Under the pieces are notes generated by a model. It did no database searches. It worked only from the letters and a program-made list of their open reading frames with translations, and was not told where the DNA came from. From Acidimicrobiaceae bacterium (GTDB lineage Bacteria; Actinomycetota; Acidimicrobiia; Acidimicrobiales; RAAP-2), in NCBI GenBank assembly GCA_003170315.1, contig PNAH01000020.1, positions 1 through 44,463 on the forward strand: a stretch of 44,463 bases of DNA. Reading direction: 5' to 3'. A program made the position numbers and the translations under genes. Of the stretch, positions 34,094-42,258 are shown piece by piece. Numbering within the stretch: position 1 is the stretch's first letter; every line of letters starts with the position of its first letter.

Positions 34094-34563
34094 TGCGTCG
34101 CCTCCCAAAAGACCAACTTGAACTTGCCGATTTGGACTTCATCGGCCGAGTGCAGCGTGGTCTCTTCAACTCGAGTGCCGTTTACGTAGGTGCCGTTCAG
34201 CGAATTGAGATCCCGAAGGGTGATCCGACCGCTCGCGGTTCGCGTGAAGATCGCGTGATGACGCGAGACCGAGACGTCATCCAAGAGCAGATCGCTGTTC
34301 TCGTGTCGTCCGACGGTCGTGATCTCCGCTTTCAATTCGATTCGGTTGCCGGCTTCCAGTCCGGCGGCGATCACTAATTCGTCACCGTGTTCACCGTTGG
34401 GACCGCGGGTCGATCCGGGGTGCAACACTTCGGCCGCCGTGATCACGGGAACCGCAATGGTCTCCGGCGAGTTGGCGTCGTGCTGAGGCGCCCCGCACGA
34501 CCAACAGAAATTCGCGTTGGCGTTCAGAATTTCTCCACATCGACGGCAGTTCATCGGCTTCAC
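34090..34563 (-). CDS. garA: GarA/OdhI-like FHA protein with zinc ribbon
   Basis: This 157-residue protein has a C-terminal FHA domain with GRHENSD (85-91), SRHHAIF (100-106) and LNGTYVNG (122-129), the phosphothreonine-binding residues of this fold. The last part, DEVQIGKFKLVF, closely matches GarA. In mycobacteria GarA controls 2-oxoglutarate dehydrogenase and glutamate dehydrogenase, switched by PknG at a Thr in an ETT motif. Here the N-terminus is a four-Cys zinc ribbon (Cys6, 9, 20, 23) followed by a single PETIAVP stretch (Thr35), so the switch would have a different form. It lies between gcvH and the FtsR-like gene. The symbol is used for the family. Confidence 0.85.
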   Translation of the reverse strand: MKPMNCRRCGEILNANANFCWSCGAPQHDANSPETIAVPVITAAEVLHPGSTRGPNGEHGDELVIAAGLEAGNRIELKAEITTVGRHENSDLLLDDVSVSRHHAIFTRTASGRITLRDLNSLNGTYVNGTRVEETTLHSADEVQIGKFKLVFWEATQ

Positions 34564-34593
34564 ACTAGTTAAATTCGCGAGCGGTCGTCAGGG

Positions 34594-34974
34594 TCAGTTG
34601 TTGGTGAGGGCTTGGTAACCCGCGGCGTCGAGCAGCGCGTTGAAGTCGGCGCTGCTCGTCGTCGTGATTTCACAGATCCAACCGTCACCGTACGGGTCGG
34701 CGTTGACCGATTCGGGTGCGCTGGTCAAGGCGTCGTTCACCGCGGTGACCGTTCCGCCGACCGGAGCGTAAATCTCCGACACCGACTTCGTCGACTCGAC
34801 TTCACCGATCGCGCCGTGCGCTTCGATCTCGGTGCCGACCTTGGGCAGATCGACGAACACCACGTCGCCGAGGGCGTCCTGGGCGTAATCGGTGATGCCG
34901 ACTCGAATCACGTCCGCGCTGGCTTTCGCCCATTCGTGGTCGCTGGAGTATCGAAGTTCAGAGGGAATCAACAT
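34594..34974 (-). CDS. gcvH: Glycine cleavage H-protein
   Basis: This 126-residue lipoyl carrier has Lys63 in EVESTKSVSEIYAP, the modified residue, and the preceding LGDVVFVDLP strand. It carries the aminomethyl group between GcvP and GcvT, and its length is typical. It is not in the gcvT-gcvP operon but 10 kb away, beside garA and pgsA, as in mycobacteria (Rv1826-Rv1827). Confidence 0.95.
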   Translation of the reverse strand: MLIPSELRYSSDHEWAKASADVIRVGITDYAQDALGDVVFVDLPKVGTEIEAHGAIGEVESTKSVSEIYAPVGGTVTAVNDALTSAPESVNADPYGDGWICEITTTSSADFNALLDAAGYQALTNN

Positions 34975-34983
34975 GGGGCAAAC

Positions 34984-35598
34984 TTACAAGATTTTCCGCG
35001 CTTGACGTCCCGAGCGAAGTGCACTCAACGCCGGTTTCACGTAGCCTCCGAGCACGATCCACGAAAGCGTCAGTCCCATGATTCCGATCACCCAGCAGGC
35101 GTCGCGCGCGTCGTGCTGCCACGGTTGCAGCGCGGCGTGATGAGGGTTCGTCGTGAGCAGGAAAAGCGGGAAGCTCGTCATCAGGGCAAACGTCGACACC
35201 TTGCCCCACCACAGCACGTCGATGCGCGCTGCGCCGAGGGCGGCCAGCACGAGCGTCAGGACCGAAACGATCAGTTCGCGCGCCAACGTCGTCAAGGCGA
35301 ACCACCACGGCACGCCCGATGCCGCCGCCACGGCGAGCAGTCCGCTGATCACGAGGATCCGATCGGCCAAGGGATCGAGAATCTTGCCAACGTTGGAGAC
35401 CTGGTGCCAACGTCGCGCCACGAAGCCGTCAATCCAATCGGTCGCCCCCAGGGCGGCCAGCAACCACGCCGCCAGGGCGCGGTGATCAGTGCCGAACAGG
35501 AGCCAAAAGAAGAGTGGCAGCAGCGCCAGCCGGATGACGGTGATCAGGTTCGGCCACGTCAACCACCCCGGATCCGATGATTCGTCTGCACTCATCAC
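34984..35598 (-). CDS. pgsA: CDP-alcohol phosphatidyltransferase (PgsA-like)
   Basis: This 204-residue membrane protein has the complete family signature D-x2-D-G-x2-A-R-x8-G-x3-D-x3-D, starting at TDWIDGFVAR and ending at ILDPLAD. Four to five transmembrane segments surround it. It would make phosphatidylglycerol phosphate from CDP-diacylglycerol and glycerol 3-phosphate, or a related lipid. The mycobacterial pgsA2-type gene lies in a similar place near gcvH. It sits 9 bp upstream of gcvH on the same strand. Confidence 0.85.
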   Translation of the reverse strand: MMSADESSDPGWLTWPNLITVIRLALLPLFFWLLFGTDHRALAAWLLAALGATDWIDGFVARRWHQVSNVGKILDPLADRILVISGLLAVAAASGVPWWFALTTLARELIVSVLTLVLAALGAARIDVLWWGKVSTFALMTSFPLFLLTTNPHHAALQPWQHDARDACWVIGIMGLTLSWIVLGGYVKPALSALRSGRQARKIL

Positions 35599-35610
35599 TG
35601 CAGCGTATTC

Positions 35611-36660
35611 CTAAGCGATGGTGATGGATTCGTCCAGATACACGTCTTGTATGGCGTTGATGAGCGCCGCACCTTCTTCGATCGGTCGTTGGAAGGCCTT
35701 GCGTCCAAGGATGAGTCCCTGCCCACCGGCGCGCTTGTTGATGACCGCAGTGCGAACGGCGCCCGCCAAGTCGTCGTTGCCCTGAGACTCACCGCCGGAG
35801 TTAATCAGACCGATGCGGCCGGCGTAGCAGTTGACGACCTGCCAGCGCGTGAGATCGATCGGATTGTCGGTGGTCAGCTTCGAATACACCAGGGGACTGG
35901 TCTTTCCGAACTTCACCGCGTTGTAGCCGCCGTTGTTGATCGGCTGCTTCTGCTTGATGATGTCGGCTTCGATGGTGACGCCGAGGTGGTTGGCCTGGCC
36001 GGTCAGGTCGGCACTGAGGTGGTAATCGACGCCGTCCTTGACGAAAGCGTCATTTCGCAAGTACGTCCAGAGCACCGTGAACATCCCGAGTCGGTGGGCT
36101 TCGGCGAAGGCCCGGCCGATCTCTTCGATCTGGCGGATCGATCCCTCGGAACCGAAGTAGATCGTCGCGCCGATGCCGACGGCGCCCAGGTCCGAGGCCA
36201 ACTGGGCTGAGGCGAAGAGTCGTTCGTCGTAGGAGTTCGGGTAACGCAGCAGGTCGTTGTGATTGATCTTCACGATGAAGGGAATCCGGTGAACGTAGCG
36301 ACGCGAGATCGATCCGAGCGTCCCGAGCGTTGAGGCAATAGCGTTGCACCCCCCCTCGATGGCCAGGTCGCAGAGCCGGGCCGGATCGAAGTACTCGGGA
36401 TTGGGCGAGAACGACGCCGCGGCCGAGTGCTCGATGCCCTGGTCGACGGGGAGGATCGAGAGATAGCCGGTTCCCCGTAGTCGCCCGTGATTGTGCAGGG
36501 TTCCCAGGTTCCTCAGCACGGTCGGAGACCGATCAGAGAGGGCGAACACGTCATCCAGGTAGTTCGGTCCGGGGAGGGTCAGCAGCTGTTTGGGGAAGGC
36601 AGTGGCCTGGTGATCGAGCAATGATGACGCTTCGTCACCCAGTAGCGAGGCAATGTCCAT
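35611..36660 (-). CDS. fbaB: Class I fructose-bisphosphate aldolase (FbaB/DhnA family)
   Basis: This 349-residue TIM-barrel protein has [12 protein letters not shown] at the first strand, [13 protein letters not shown] around the Schiff-base strand and the [13 protein letters not shown] loop near the end, which binds phosphate. It belongs to the archaeal-type/FbaB class I aldolases, which use Lys instead of a metal. It cleaves fructose 1,6-bisphosphate in glycolysis or makes it in gluconeogenesis. It is followed on the same strand by pgsA (12 bp), and its start is 16 bp from a divergent small gene, so their promoters must overlap coding DNA. Confidence 0.9.
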   Translation of the reverse strand: MDIASLLGDEASSLLDHQATAFPKQLLTLPGPNYLDDVFALSDRSPTVLRNLGTLHNHGRLRGTGYLSILPVDQGIEHSAAASFSPNPEYFDPARLCDLAIEGGCNAIASTLGTLGSISRRYVHRIPFIVKINHNDLLRYPNSYDERLFASAQLASDLGAVGIGATIYFGSEGSIRQIEEIGRAFAEAHRLGMFTVLWTYLRNDAFVKDGVDYHLSADLTGQANHLGVTIEADIIKQKQPINNGGYNAVKFGKTSPLVYSKLTTDNPIDLTRWQVVNCYAGRIGLINSGGESQGNDDLAGAVRTAVINKRAGGQGLILGRKAFQRPIEEGAALINAIQDVYLDESITIA

Positions 36661-36676
36661 GACCCAAGGTTACAAG

Positions 36677-37110
36677 ATGACCACGTCGACTCATTCTGCT
36701 CGCCGCGCGAGAACTCGATACGAAAAGCACAACGCGCACCTTCTGCGACAGAGTGCGATCATGGACTTCGACTACCAATCATCGCTCTCGCGACGGCTCC
36801 ACGCCGAGCGCTCTCTCTACTCCGAAGCCTGCGCGTCAATGGACCTCGAGCAAGTCAATCGCGTGGTGGTGCCGGGTGTCTTGCCGATCGCCTTCTCGCT
36901 GGGTGTCAAACCCTCCACCTTCTCCGACGTAATCGTGACCCTCCCCGAGGCCCCGCGATCGCCCAGACGTTTTCGGCGCGCGTGGGCGGCGAAGTCGGAA
37001 TCTCCCGCAGTGACGCCCTTAAATGCTGGATCTATCAGCACGCGTTGCGTCACATGGGTGAAATCGAGCACGCCCGAGCACTCGTCGGCCTTTCGGGGAT
37101 GACGTTCTGA
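36677..37110 (+). pseudogene. Probable frameshifted gene of unknown function
   Basis: Frame 1 runs from ATG 36677 and reads as a normal protein up to about residue 95 (MDFDYQSSLSRRLHAERS, then GVKPSTFSDVIVTLPEAP). It then turns into an Arg/Ser-rich tail ending at 37102. The -1 frame from the CCCC run near 36950 reads IAQTFSARVGGEVGISRSDA, then YQHALRHMGEIEHARAL and ends GMTF at 37110, which looks like real protein. One missing C (CCCC instead of CCCCC) would explain the break. It could be a mutation, an assembly error in a C run, or slippage. I do not recognise the family. Confidence 0.6.
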
Positions 37111-37149
37111 CGGTAACCTCGGCTCCATCGCCAAAGTAGGGAGAGGCCC

Positions 37150-38277
37150 ATGTCGCAAGTTCAAGGAACGACGACCGAGAAGTTCGCTGGCCTCGTCGAT
37201 CACCTGGAGAAGACGCTCGCCAATGACGAGGACGTCGGCGCGTCCATCGCCGTATACCACCACGAAGAACTCGTGGCCGACCTTTGGGGCGGCTACCGCG
37301 ACGAGGCGAAGACCACGCCGTGGGACCGCGACACGCTCGTGAACGTCTGGTCAACCACCAAGACCATGACGTTCCTGGTCGCCTTGATGCTCTACGACCG
37401 CGGCGAACTTGACTTCAATCTCCCTGTCGCGACCTACTGGCCGGAGTTCGCTGCCAACGGCAAGGCGGACATCGAGGTACGCCACCTCATGAATCACTGT
37501 GCCGGCCTCTCGGGCTGGCACGAGTCGATCTCGCCCGAAGACTTAGCGGATTGGGAACTGGCCATTTCGCTCCTCGCCGCGCAAGCGCCGTGGTGGGAGG
37601 ACCGATCGATGACCGGCTACCACGCCTTGACCCAGGGGTTTCTCCTGGGCGAGGTAGTTCGACGAATCACCGGCACGACCATCGGACAGTTCTTCAAGAG
37701 TGAAGTCGCCGACGTGCTGGGTGTCGACTTCTACATCGGGCTGCCCGAGTCCGAAGAGCACCGCGTCAGCTTGGTGATCCCCCCTCCCCCCGAGAGCTTC
37801 GGTGACTCCGCACCGGACTCGATCATGGTGCGCACGCTCACCTCGCCGCTCCTGGACGCGACGGCGCCGCGAAATCGGTGGTGGCGCGCGGCGGAGATCC
37901 CGGCTGCCAACGGACACGGCAACGCTTTCTCGGTGGCCACCATTCAACAGGTGATGGCCAACAACGGCCACGCGAACGGTCACCGCTTCTTCTCGGAGAA
38001 GACGGGCGACACGGTCTTCCAACGTCAGGTCGGTGGCGTGGACCAGGTGCTCGGCGTCGACATGAGTTTCGGCCTGGGCTACGGACTCTCGAGCAGTTAC
38101 GTGCCCGTCGGTCCGCGGAGCTGTTTCTGGGGCGGCTACGGAGGCTCGCTCATCATGATGGACCAAGAGTTGGGCCTGACCATCTCGTACATGATGAACA
38201 AGATGCAGGTCGGACTGACCGGTGACACGCGAGGGGGCGAGATCTCGTTGCTGGCGGCGGTCGCCGCGATGAGCTAG
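37150..38277 (+). CDS. Serine hydrolase of the beta-lactamase/EstB fold
   Basis: This 375-residue protein has the SxxK nucleophile motif Ser68-T-T-Lys71 in NVWSTTKTM and the Tyr-containing second motif in MTGYHALTQGF. WGGYGGS near the C-terminus replaces the KTG triad. The class includes esterases such as EstB and D-aminopeptidases; the lack of a KTG motif and of a signal peptide makes a beta-lactamase role unlikely. Start ATG 37150 has GGGAGAGG upstream. Its end overlaps the TPR gene by 4 bp (convergent). Confidence 0.85.
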   Translation: MSQVQGTTTEKFAGLVDHLEKTLANDEDVGASIAVYHHEELVADLWGGYRDEAKTTPWDRDTLVNVWSTTKTMTFLVALMLYDRGELDFNLPVATYWPEFAANGKADIEVRHLMNHCAGLSGWHESISPEDLADWELAISLLAAQAPWWEDRSMTGYHALTQGFLLGEVVRRITGTTIGQFFKSEVADVLGVDFYIGLPESEEHRVSLVIPPPPESFGDSAPDSIMVRTLTSPLLDATAPRNRWWRAAEIPAANGHGNAFSVATIQQVMANNGHANGHRFFSEKTGDTVFQRQVGGVDQVLGVDMSFGLGYGLSSSYVPVGPRSCFWGGYGGSLIMMDQELGLTISYMMNKMQVGLTGDTRGGEISLLAAVAAMS

Positions 38278-39842
38278 TCGGCGGACTTTTTCTTCGACAC
38301 CGGAGTGACCCGTCGCTTGCGGTTCTTGCGGGGGGCCGCGGTGCCGAGTTCACCGAGGCGGGCCTTGGCGTCGTAGGCGTCCGGTTCAGCAATGACGACG
38401 CGCGCGAACAGTTCGCGCGCTGAAGTGAGGTCCCCGGCCCGGTCGAAGACGTCGCCCAGAGCGTACCAGAGACGAACGTGACGATAGGAAGGATTGCGCA
38501 GGTGCTTGGTCGCCCCGGCCTTGGTCAGCAGTTCGATCGCCTCGGCGTACAGGCGTTGGTCGGCCAACGACGCCGCCATGACGATGCGCCCTTCGGCCAG
38601 CACCTCGGCCGTCGGTTCGCTGGCCTCGAGTTCCAGGAAGGTCTTGGCGACCGCGCGAAAGCGAAAGTTCGCCCGGTCACAGTCCATGACGAGCGGCAGA
38701 TGTTCGGCGTCGCCGGTAATGGTGAAATGTGCACGCAAGTGAATCTTCGCCATGTTCCAACGCTCCGCGCGGTAGGCCGCGAGCCCGGTCAACTCGCGCA
38801 CCGGGGCCACGCCCGGGACGGCGTCGGCGACGATGCGCCCGAGGCGCAGCGCCTCTTCGTAGCGCTTGCGGTCGTAGGCCTCGGCCGCCCTGGTCAGCGT
38901 CATAACCATCTTCTCGCGCATGTAGGACGTGCCGATGAAGGTCTTGCGAACGTCGGCGGCGATGTCGCCCGGGAGCGCGTACTTGACCTTCGGCTTATCC
39001 CGGGGCGCGGGTGCGACACTCTTCGGACGCTCGTCTTGCACCCAGGTCGAGATGCGATCGGGCTTGGTGCCCGAACTCGGCGTGACCTCCATCGCCTGTC
39101 CGGTCGACTTGATGTTGGCGCCACCTTTCCGCGCGACGCCCCCCCACCCCTGGGCGCGGCCGTAGGAGTCGGCCTTGGCGCGTTCTATCTCTTCGGGGCT
39201 CAGCTCGCGGGGTCGACGTTCCGGGCGGGTCCGACCCGGCGGGCGGTTGCGCGGCGGCAGACTTGGTCGGCGATCGCGTGTGTGGGCGTCGTAACGATTG
39301 TCTGACCTCAGCGCTCGGATGGAGCGATCGGTCGGACCGGTAGGTCGACTGCTCGAACGGGGCGTTCGCGTCGAGGAAGCGTCCTTTCGGTAGCCGCCCT
39401 CGCGTGCCGTGCCCGGTGCGTTCGAGCGGCTCGGCGGTCGCCCGTCACGCGACGCCGGTCGACTCGGCGATCGATCGTTTCGACCGGCGCTGCTTGGTCG
39501 AGGTCGACGTTCGGCCGCGCCGTTGTGTCCTTCACGGTCTTCGCGGTCGTATCGGCGTGGTGCTCGATCGGCGTAGGTCTTAGAATCTCGGGTGTTGCGG
39601 TCGTTCGAACGCGCGCCGCGCGGCACCGGACGGCCATCGGGTTGGGAGCGATCGATTCGCCGTTCGGCGCCTTCACGGGGTTCGCGACGCTCGTTCCTGC
39701 CTGAATCCACTTCACGCGGACCCCGCTGGGAAGCTCCACCGGAAGCGCTACTCGGACGTTTCGCTCCCTTCGGGACACCACGATTCGCGCTCGGTGGTCG
39801 CCCACCGGAGGCGCGACGAGGCGGAGGATTTGGAGCAGGCAC
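38274..39842 (-). CDS. TPR protein with Arg/Ser/Pro-rich disordered N-terminus
   Basis: This 522-residue protein has two parts. Residues 1 to about 270 are very rich in Arg, Ser, Pro, Gly and Asp, with many RxxR and RPS patterns, and should be disordered and strongly basic, as in RNA-binding proteins. Residues about 290-500 are helical repeats of TPR type (ALRLGRIVADAVPGVAPV, then YAEAIELLTKAG, then DLTSARELFARVV). A Lys/Arg-rich tail ends it. Start GTG 39842 is uncertain; a later start would shorten only the disordered part. I do not recognise a function; RNA or ribosome contact is a guess from composition. Confidence 0.7.
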   Translation of the reverse strand: MPAPNPPPRRASGGRPPSANRGVPKGAKRPSSASGGASQRGPREVDSGRNERREPREGAERRIDRSQPDGRPVPRGARSNDRNTRDSKTYADRAPRRYDREDREGHNGAAERRPRPSSAGRNDRSPSRPASRDGRPPSRSNAPGTAREGGYRKDASSTRTPRSSSRPTGPTDRSIRALRSDNRYDAHTRDRRPSLPPRNRPPGRTRPERRPRELSPEEIERAKADSYGRAQGWGGVARKGGANIKSTGQAMEVTPSSGTKPDRISTWVQDERPKSVAPAPRDKPKVKYALPGDIAADVRKTFIGTSYMREKMVMTLTRAAEAYDRKRYEEALRLGRIVADAVPGVAPVRELTGLAAYRAERWNMAKIHLRAHFTITGDAEHLPLVMDCDRANFRFRAVAKTFLELEASEPTAEVLAEGRIVMAASLADQRLYAEAIELLTKAGATKHLRNPSYRHVRLWYALGDVFDRAGDLTSARELFARVVIAEPDAYDAKARLGELGTAAPRKNRKRRVTPVSKKKSAD

Positions 39843-39922
39843 CGGGTAATCCTACTAAAGGTGCTTGCACGCAAGATTTGACAACGAGACCCAACTTCCG
39901 CACTGCGACGTGGCGTCGTTGG

Positions 39923-41362
39923 CTACGCGTTCGTCGGTGCGAGTGTTGCTTGCAACGGAATGTGCCGATTGAGCGTGTTGTCGACTACCCAGGGCGACCA
40001 CGCAAACCTTCGGTGCCCGACGAGTTCCTTGGAGCCGCGTCGCCACTGGATGCCGATCGGCTTGATGACGCCCACGCCCCTGGCCGGATTCGTGCTCGCC
40101 GAGAAGTTCAGCGGTCCACACATCCCGACGTAGGCCACTTCCTTCATGGCGTTGGCGACGGCCTTTCGGTCGTGGGGATTTCTCACCTTCTTAAGTGCTT
40201 CGATCACCACTTCAAAGAGCGAGTACGTCGAACCCATGGACTGCGCCCACTGCTGTGCGGTCACCATTTGGTAGGTGGCGGCGAAGGTATTGGCGCTCAT
40301 GCCGGTCAGCGATGATTCGTACGGAGCGTTCGGTGAAAACCAGCAGCCCGCCGCGACATTCTCCGAGAGCTCGCCCAGTGCGTCGGCGTCATTGGGAAAC
40401 TGCATGGTCCGGGCCACCGTCGCAAATTTCGGCTTCCACGCCTGCTCGGAGGACTGCCGCCAGAACGTGTTGAAGTCAGAGGTCAGCGAATAATTGATGA
40501 AGAAGTCACAGGGCTTGCCACCGGACCCCGACTTGAACAGCTCGATCATCGCTTTGTAATCGCTCGATCCGTCGCTGTAGGCGCCTCCGTCAACGAGCGT
40601 CCACGGCGTGCCGCCCTCCGCCGAAACGAGCGTCGCCATCGTCGAGGGCCAGTCGGAGCGAAAAGCGATGCCGTCGGCGTCGTTGGGGAACATCCCGGCG
40701 TAGACCTGGTCCGCGTCCGTGACCCGGAGCACTTTGTTCCACATGGGCAAGAAGCATTCAACCAACTCCGGGACTCCGAAGAAGAACATGGAGCAGTACT
40801 GCGGCGGCGAACCGACCGCATTGCCCGCCGGGCCGATCGAGTTCCCGACGAACCCGCTCCACCAGGTCTCCCACGGACAGGCTGTCGAAAGACACGGCAC
40901 GCCCGCGCCTTCACACACGCCACTGACGGGCACGGTGGTTTCGGGTCCGGACGAGGTGACGATTAGGTCGACGCCAGTCTGTTGGATGAGTTCAATCGCG
41001 ACGGCGCTCGCGACGGTGGGATCGGACTGACTGTTCTTCACCGTTATTTCAATCTTGTACTTCGTCTTGCCGAGGGTGATTCCCTTCGCGAACTGGCTCG
41101 CGCTCCGAATGAGACTCAAGACGAATCTGTCGGGACCCGCGAAGTCGGCGAATGATCCGGTGGACGGCGTGACGTAGCCGATCTTGATCGTCTCGGCGTT
41201 GCTCGTCGCTTCCGAGGTTGACGTTGCAGCGATCGTCGTGCCCGCGATGAGCGCCGTTCCGGCCACCGCTTTCAGGCCGAGACGTCGTCCGAATTCGACA
41301 CGGCCCCAGCCGGGAACTGAATCTTCATTTGAGCCTCTTCCGACGGACTCTTTAATCCCCAT
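39923..41362 (-). CDS. Tat-exported ABC substrate-binding protein (branched-chain/urea type)
   Basis: This 479-residue protein has a twin-Arg signal (FGRRLGLKAVAG, Arg26-27, followed by a hydrophobic stretch and an A-T-S-rich cleavage region). The mature part has IKIGYVTPSTGSFADFAG at the start, as in periplasmic-binding proteins of the type that bind branched-chain amino acids, amides or urea. The protein has many Cys and Trp residues. No permease or ATPase gene is in the window, so it may belong to a distant transporter or act alone. Confidence 0.82.
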   Translation of the reverse strand: MGIKESVGRGSNEDSVPGWGRVEFGRRLGLKAVAGTALIAGTTIAATSTSEATSNAETIKIGYVTPSTGSFADFAGPDRFVLSLIRSASQFAKGITLGKTKYKIEITVKNSQSDPTVASAVAIELIQQTGVDLIVTSSGPETTVPVSGVCEGAGVPCLSTACPWETWWSGFVGNSIGPAGNAVGSPPQYCSMFFFGVPELVECFLPMWNKVLRVTDADQVYAGMFPNDADGIAFRSDWPSTMATLVSAEGGTPWTLVDGGAYSDGSSDYKAMIELFKSGSGGKPCDFFINYSLTSDFNTFWRQSSEQAWKPKFATVARTMQFPNDADALGELSENVAAGCWFSPNAPYESSLTGMSANTFAATYQMVTAQQWAQSMGSTYSLFEVVIEALKKVRNPHDRKAVANAMKEVAYVGMCGPLNFSASTNPARGVGVIKPIGIQWRRGSKELVGHRRFAWSPWVVDNTLNRHIPLQATLAPTNA

Positions 41363-41626
41363 GAAATTCCGATCTCGGCGACAAAGTTTTCATCACATTA
41401 CGTCGCACGCGCTTCCTTCTCCATAGGTGGACTTGAGCAATGGTTACCATTCGGATCGCTCGAGAGCCATCGTCGCGTAACGTCAGTGAATCACGCTGAA
41501 TTCACCACGGTGATTCTGATCCCGGGAGTGCACTCAATCGATTTCTTGAGGACCGGCGTATCACCCGCTCATTGGACGCAATACGATTCCGTGATGGAGT
41601 CCCTCGACCAACCGATTCGGATCTGA
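41363..41626. other. 264-bp intergenic region with short palindromes
   Basis: This gap lies between the substrate-binding gene and the P-loop kinase gene, which point away from each other. It holds an odd palindrome AATGGT-T-ACCATT (41439-41451) and a weaker TCACC-AC-GGTGA (41502-41513). Both could be operators for the divergent promoters. No gene is visible. Confidence 0.4.
41439..41451. promoter_or_regulatory. Short palindrome AATGGT-T-ACCATT
   Basis: It is a perfect 6-bp inverted repeat with a single central base, 77 bp upstream of the start of the substrate-binding gene. It could be a regulator site; no regulator gene is adjacent. Confidence 0.35.
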
Positions 41627-42220
41627 GTGTCGTTCGTCTCGCCGCGTACGGCCAAAGTAGCGACCCCGGCCCCGCAGGGCGAGCGCTACGAACCGGCCGT
41701 GGGGTTCGTGATTACCGGCGTTATGGCCGCCGGTAAGACGACGGTGGCCGAACTCCTCGCCCAACATTTCGCGCGCAGCGTGCACCTCCGCGGAGACGCG
41801 TTTCGAACGATCATCGTTCGCGGTCGCGACCCCATCACGCCCGAACTCGGCGACGAAGCCTTGCGCCAACTCGACCTTCGCCAGCGCATCGCCGCGAACG
41901 TCGCCAACGACTACTGGCGCGACGATTTCTCCGTCGTGCTGCAGGACATCTACGTGGGATCGGCGCTCCCCAACGTCGTCGGACGCCTGGAGATCACGCC
42001 GCTCTACGTCGTCGTGCTCCATCCCCGGCCCGACGTCGTCGCCGCACGAGAACGTCAACGAATCAAGTCCGGCTACGGCGATTGGGACGTCGAAAGTCTC
42101 TGCAGATCAATGGAAGATGAGACGCCGCGAATCGGTCTCTGGCTCGACACTTCGGAACTCTCCGCCGAAGAGACCGTAGAAGAGATCCTTCGCCGACGCC
42201 TCGACGCGCGGGTTCGCTAG
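41627..42220 (+). CDS. P-loop kinase/phosphotransferase-like protein
   Basis: This 197-residue protein starts at GTG 41627. The Walker A loop is GVMAAGKTT, after the strand AVGFVITG, and LYVVVLHPRPDVVAARERQR carries a lid-like Arg cluster. It resembles small kinases of the AAA_33/CPT-like type and shares the overall plan of the protein at 295-927, though with a different Walker A sequence. It could phosphorylate a small molecule or tRNA ligand; no motif decides this. Its stop lies 38 bp from the convergent membrane protein. Confidence 0.72.
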   Translation: MSFVSPRTAKVATPAPQGERYEPAVGFVITGVMAAGKTTVAELLAQHFARSVHLRGDAFRTIIVRGRDPITPELGDEALRQLDLRQRIAANVANDYWRDDFSVVLQDIYVGSALPNVVGRLEITPLYVVVLHPRPDVVAARERQRIKSGYGDWDVESLCRSMEDETPRIGLWLDTSELSAEETVEEILRRRLDARVR

Positions 42221-42258
42221 CGCCAGACCGTCGCCGACGGCGGGGACCGTCTGCCGCC

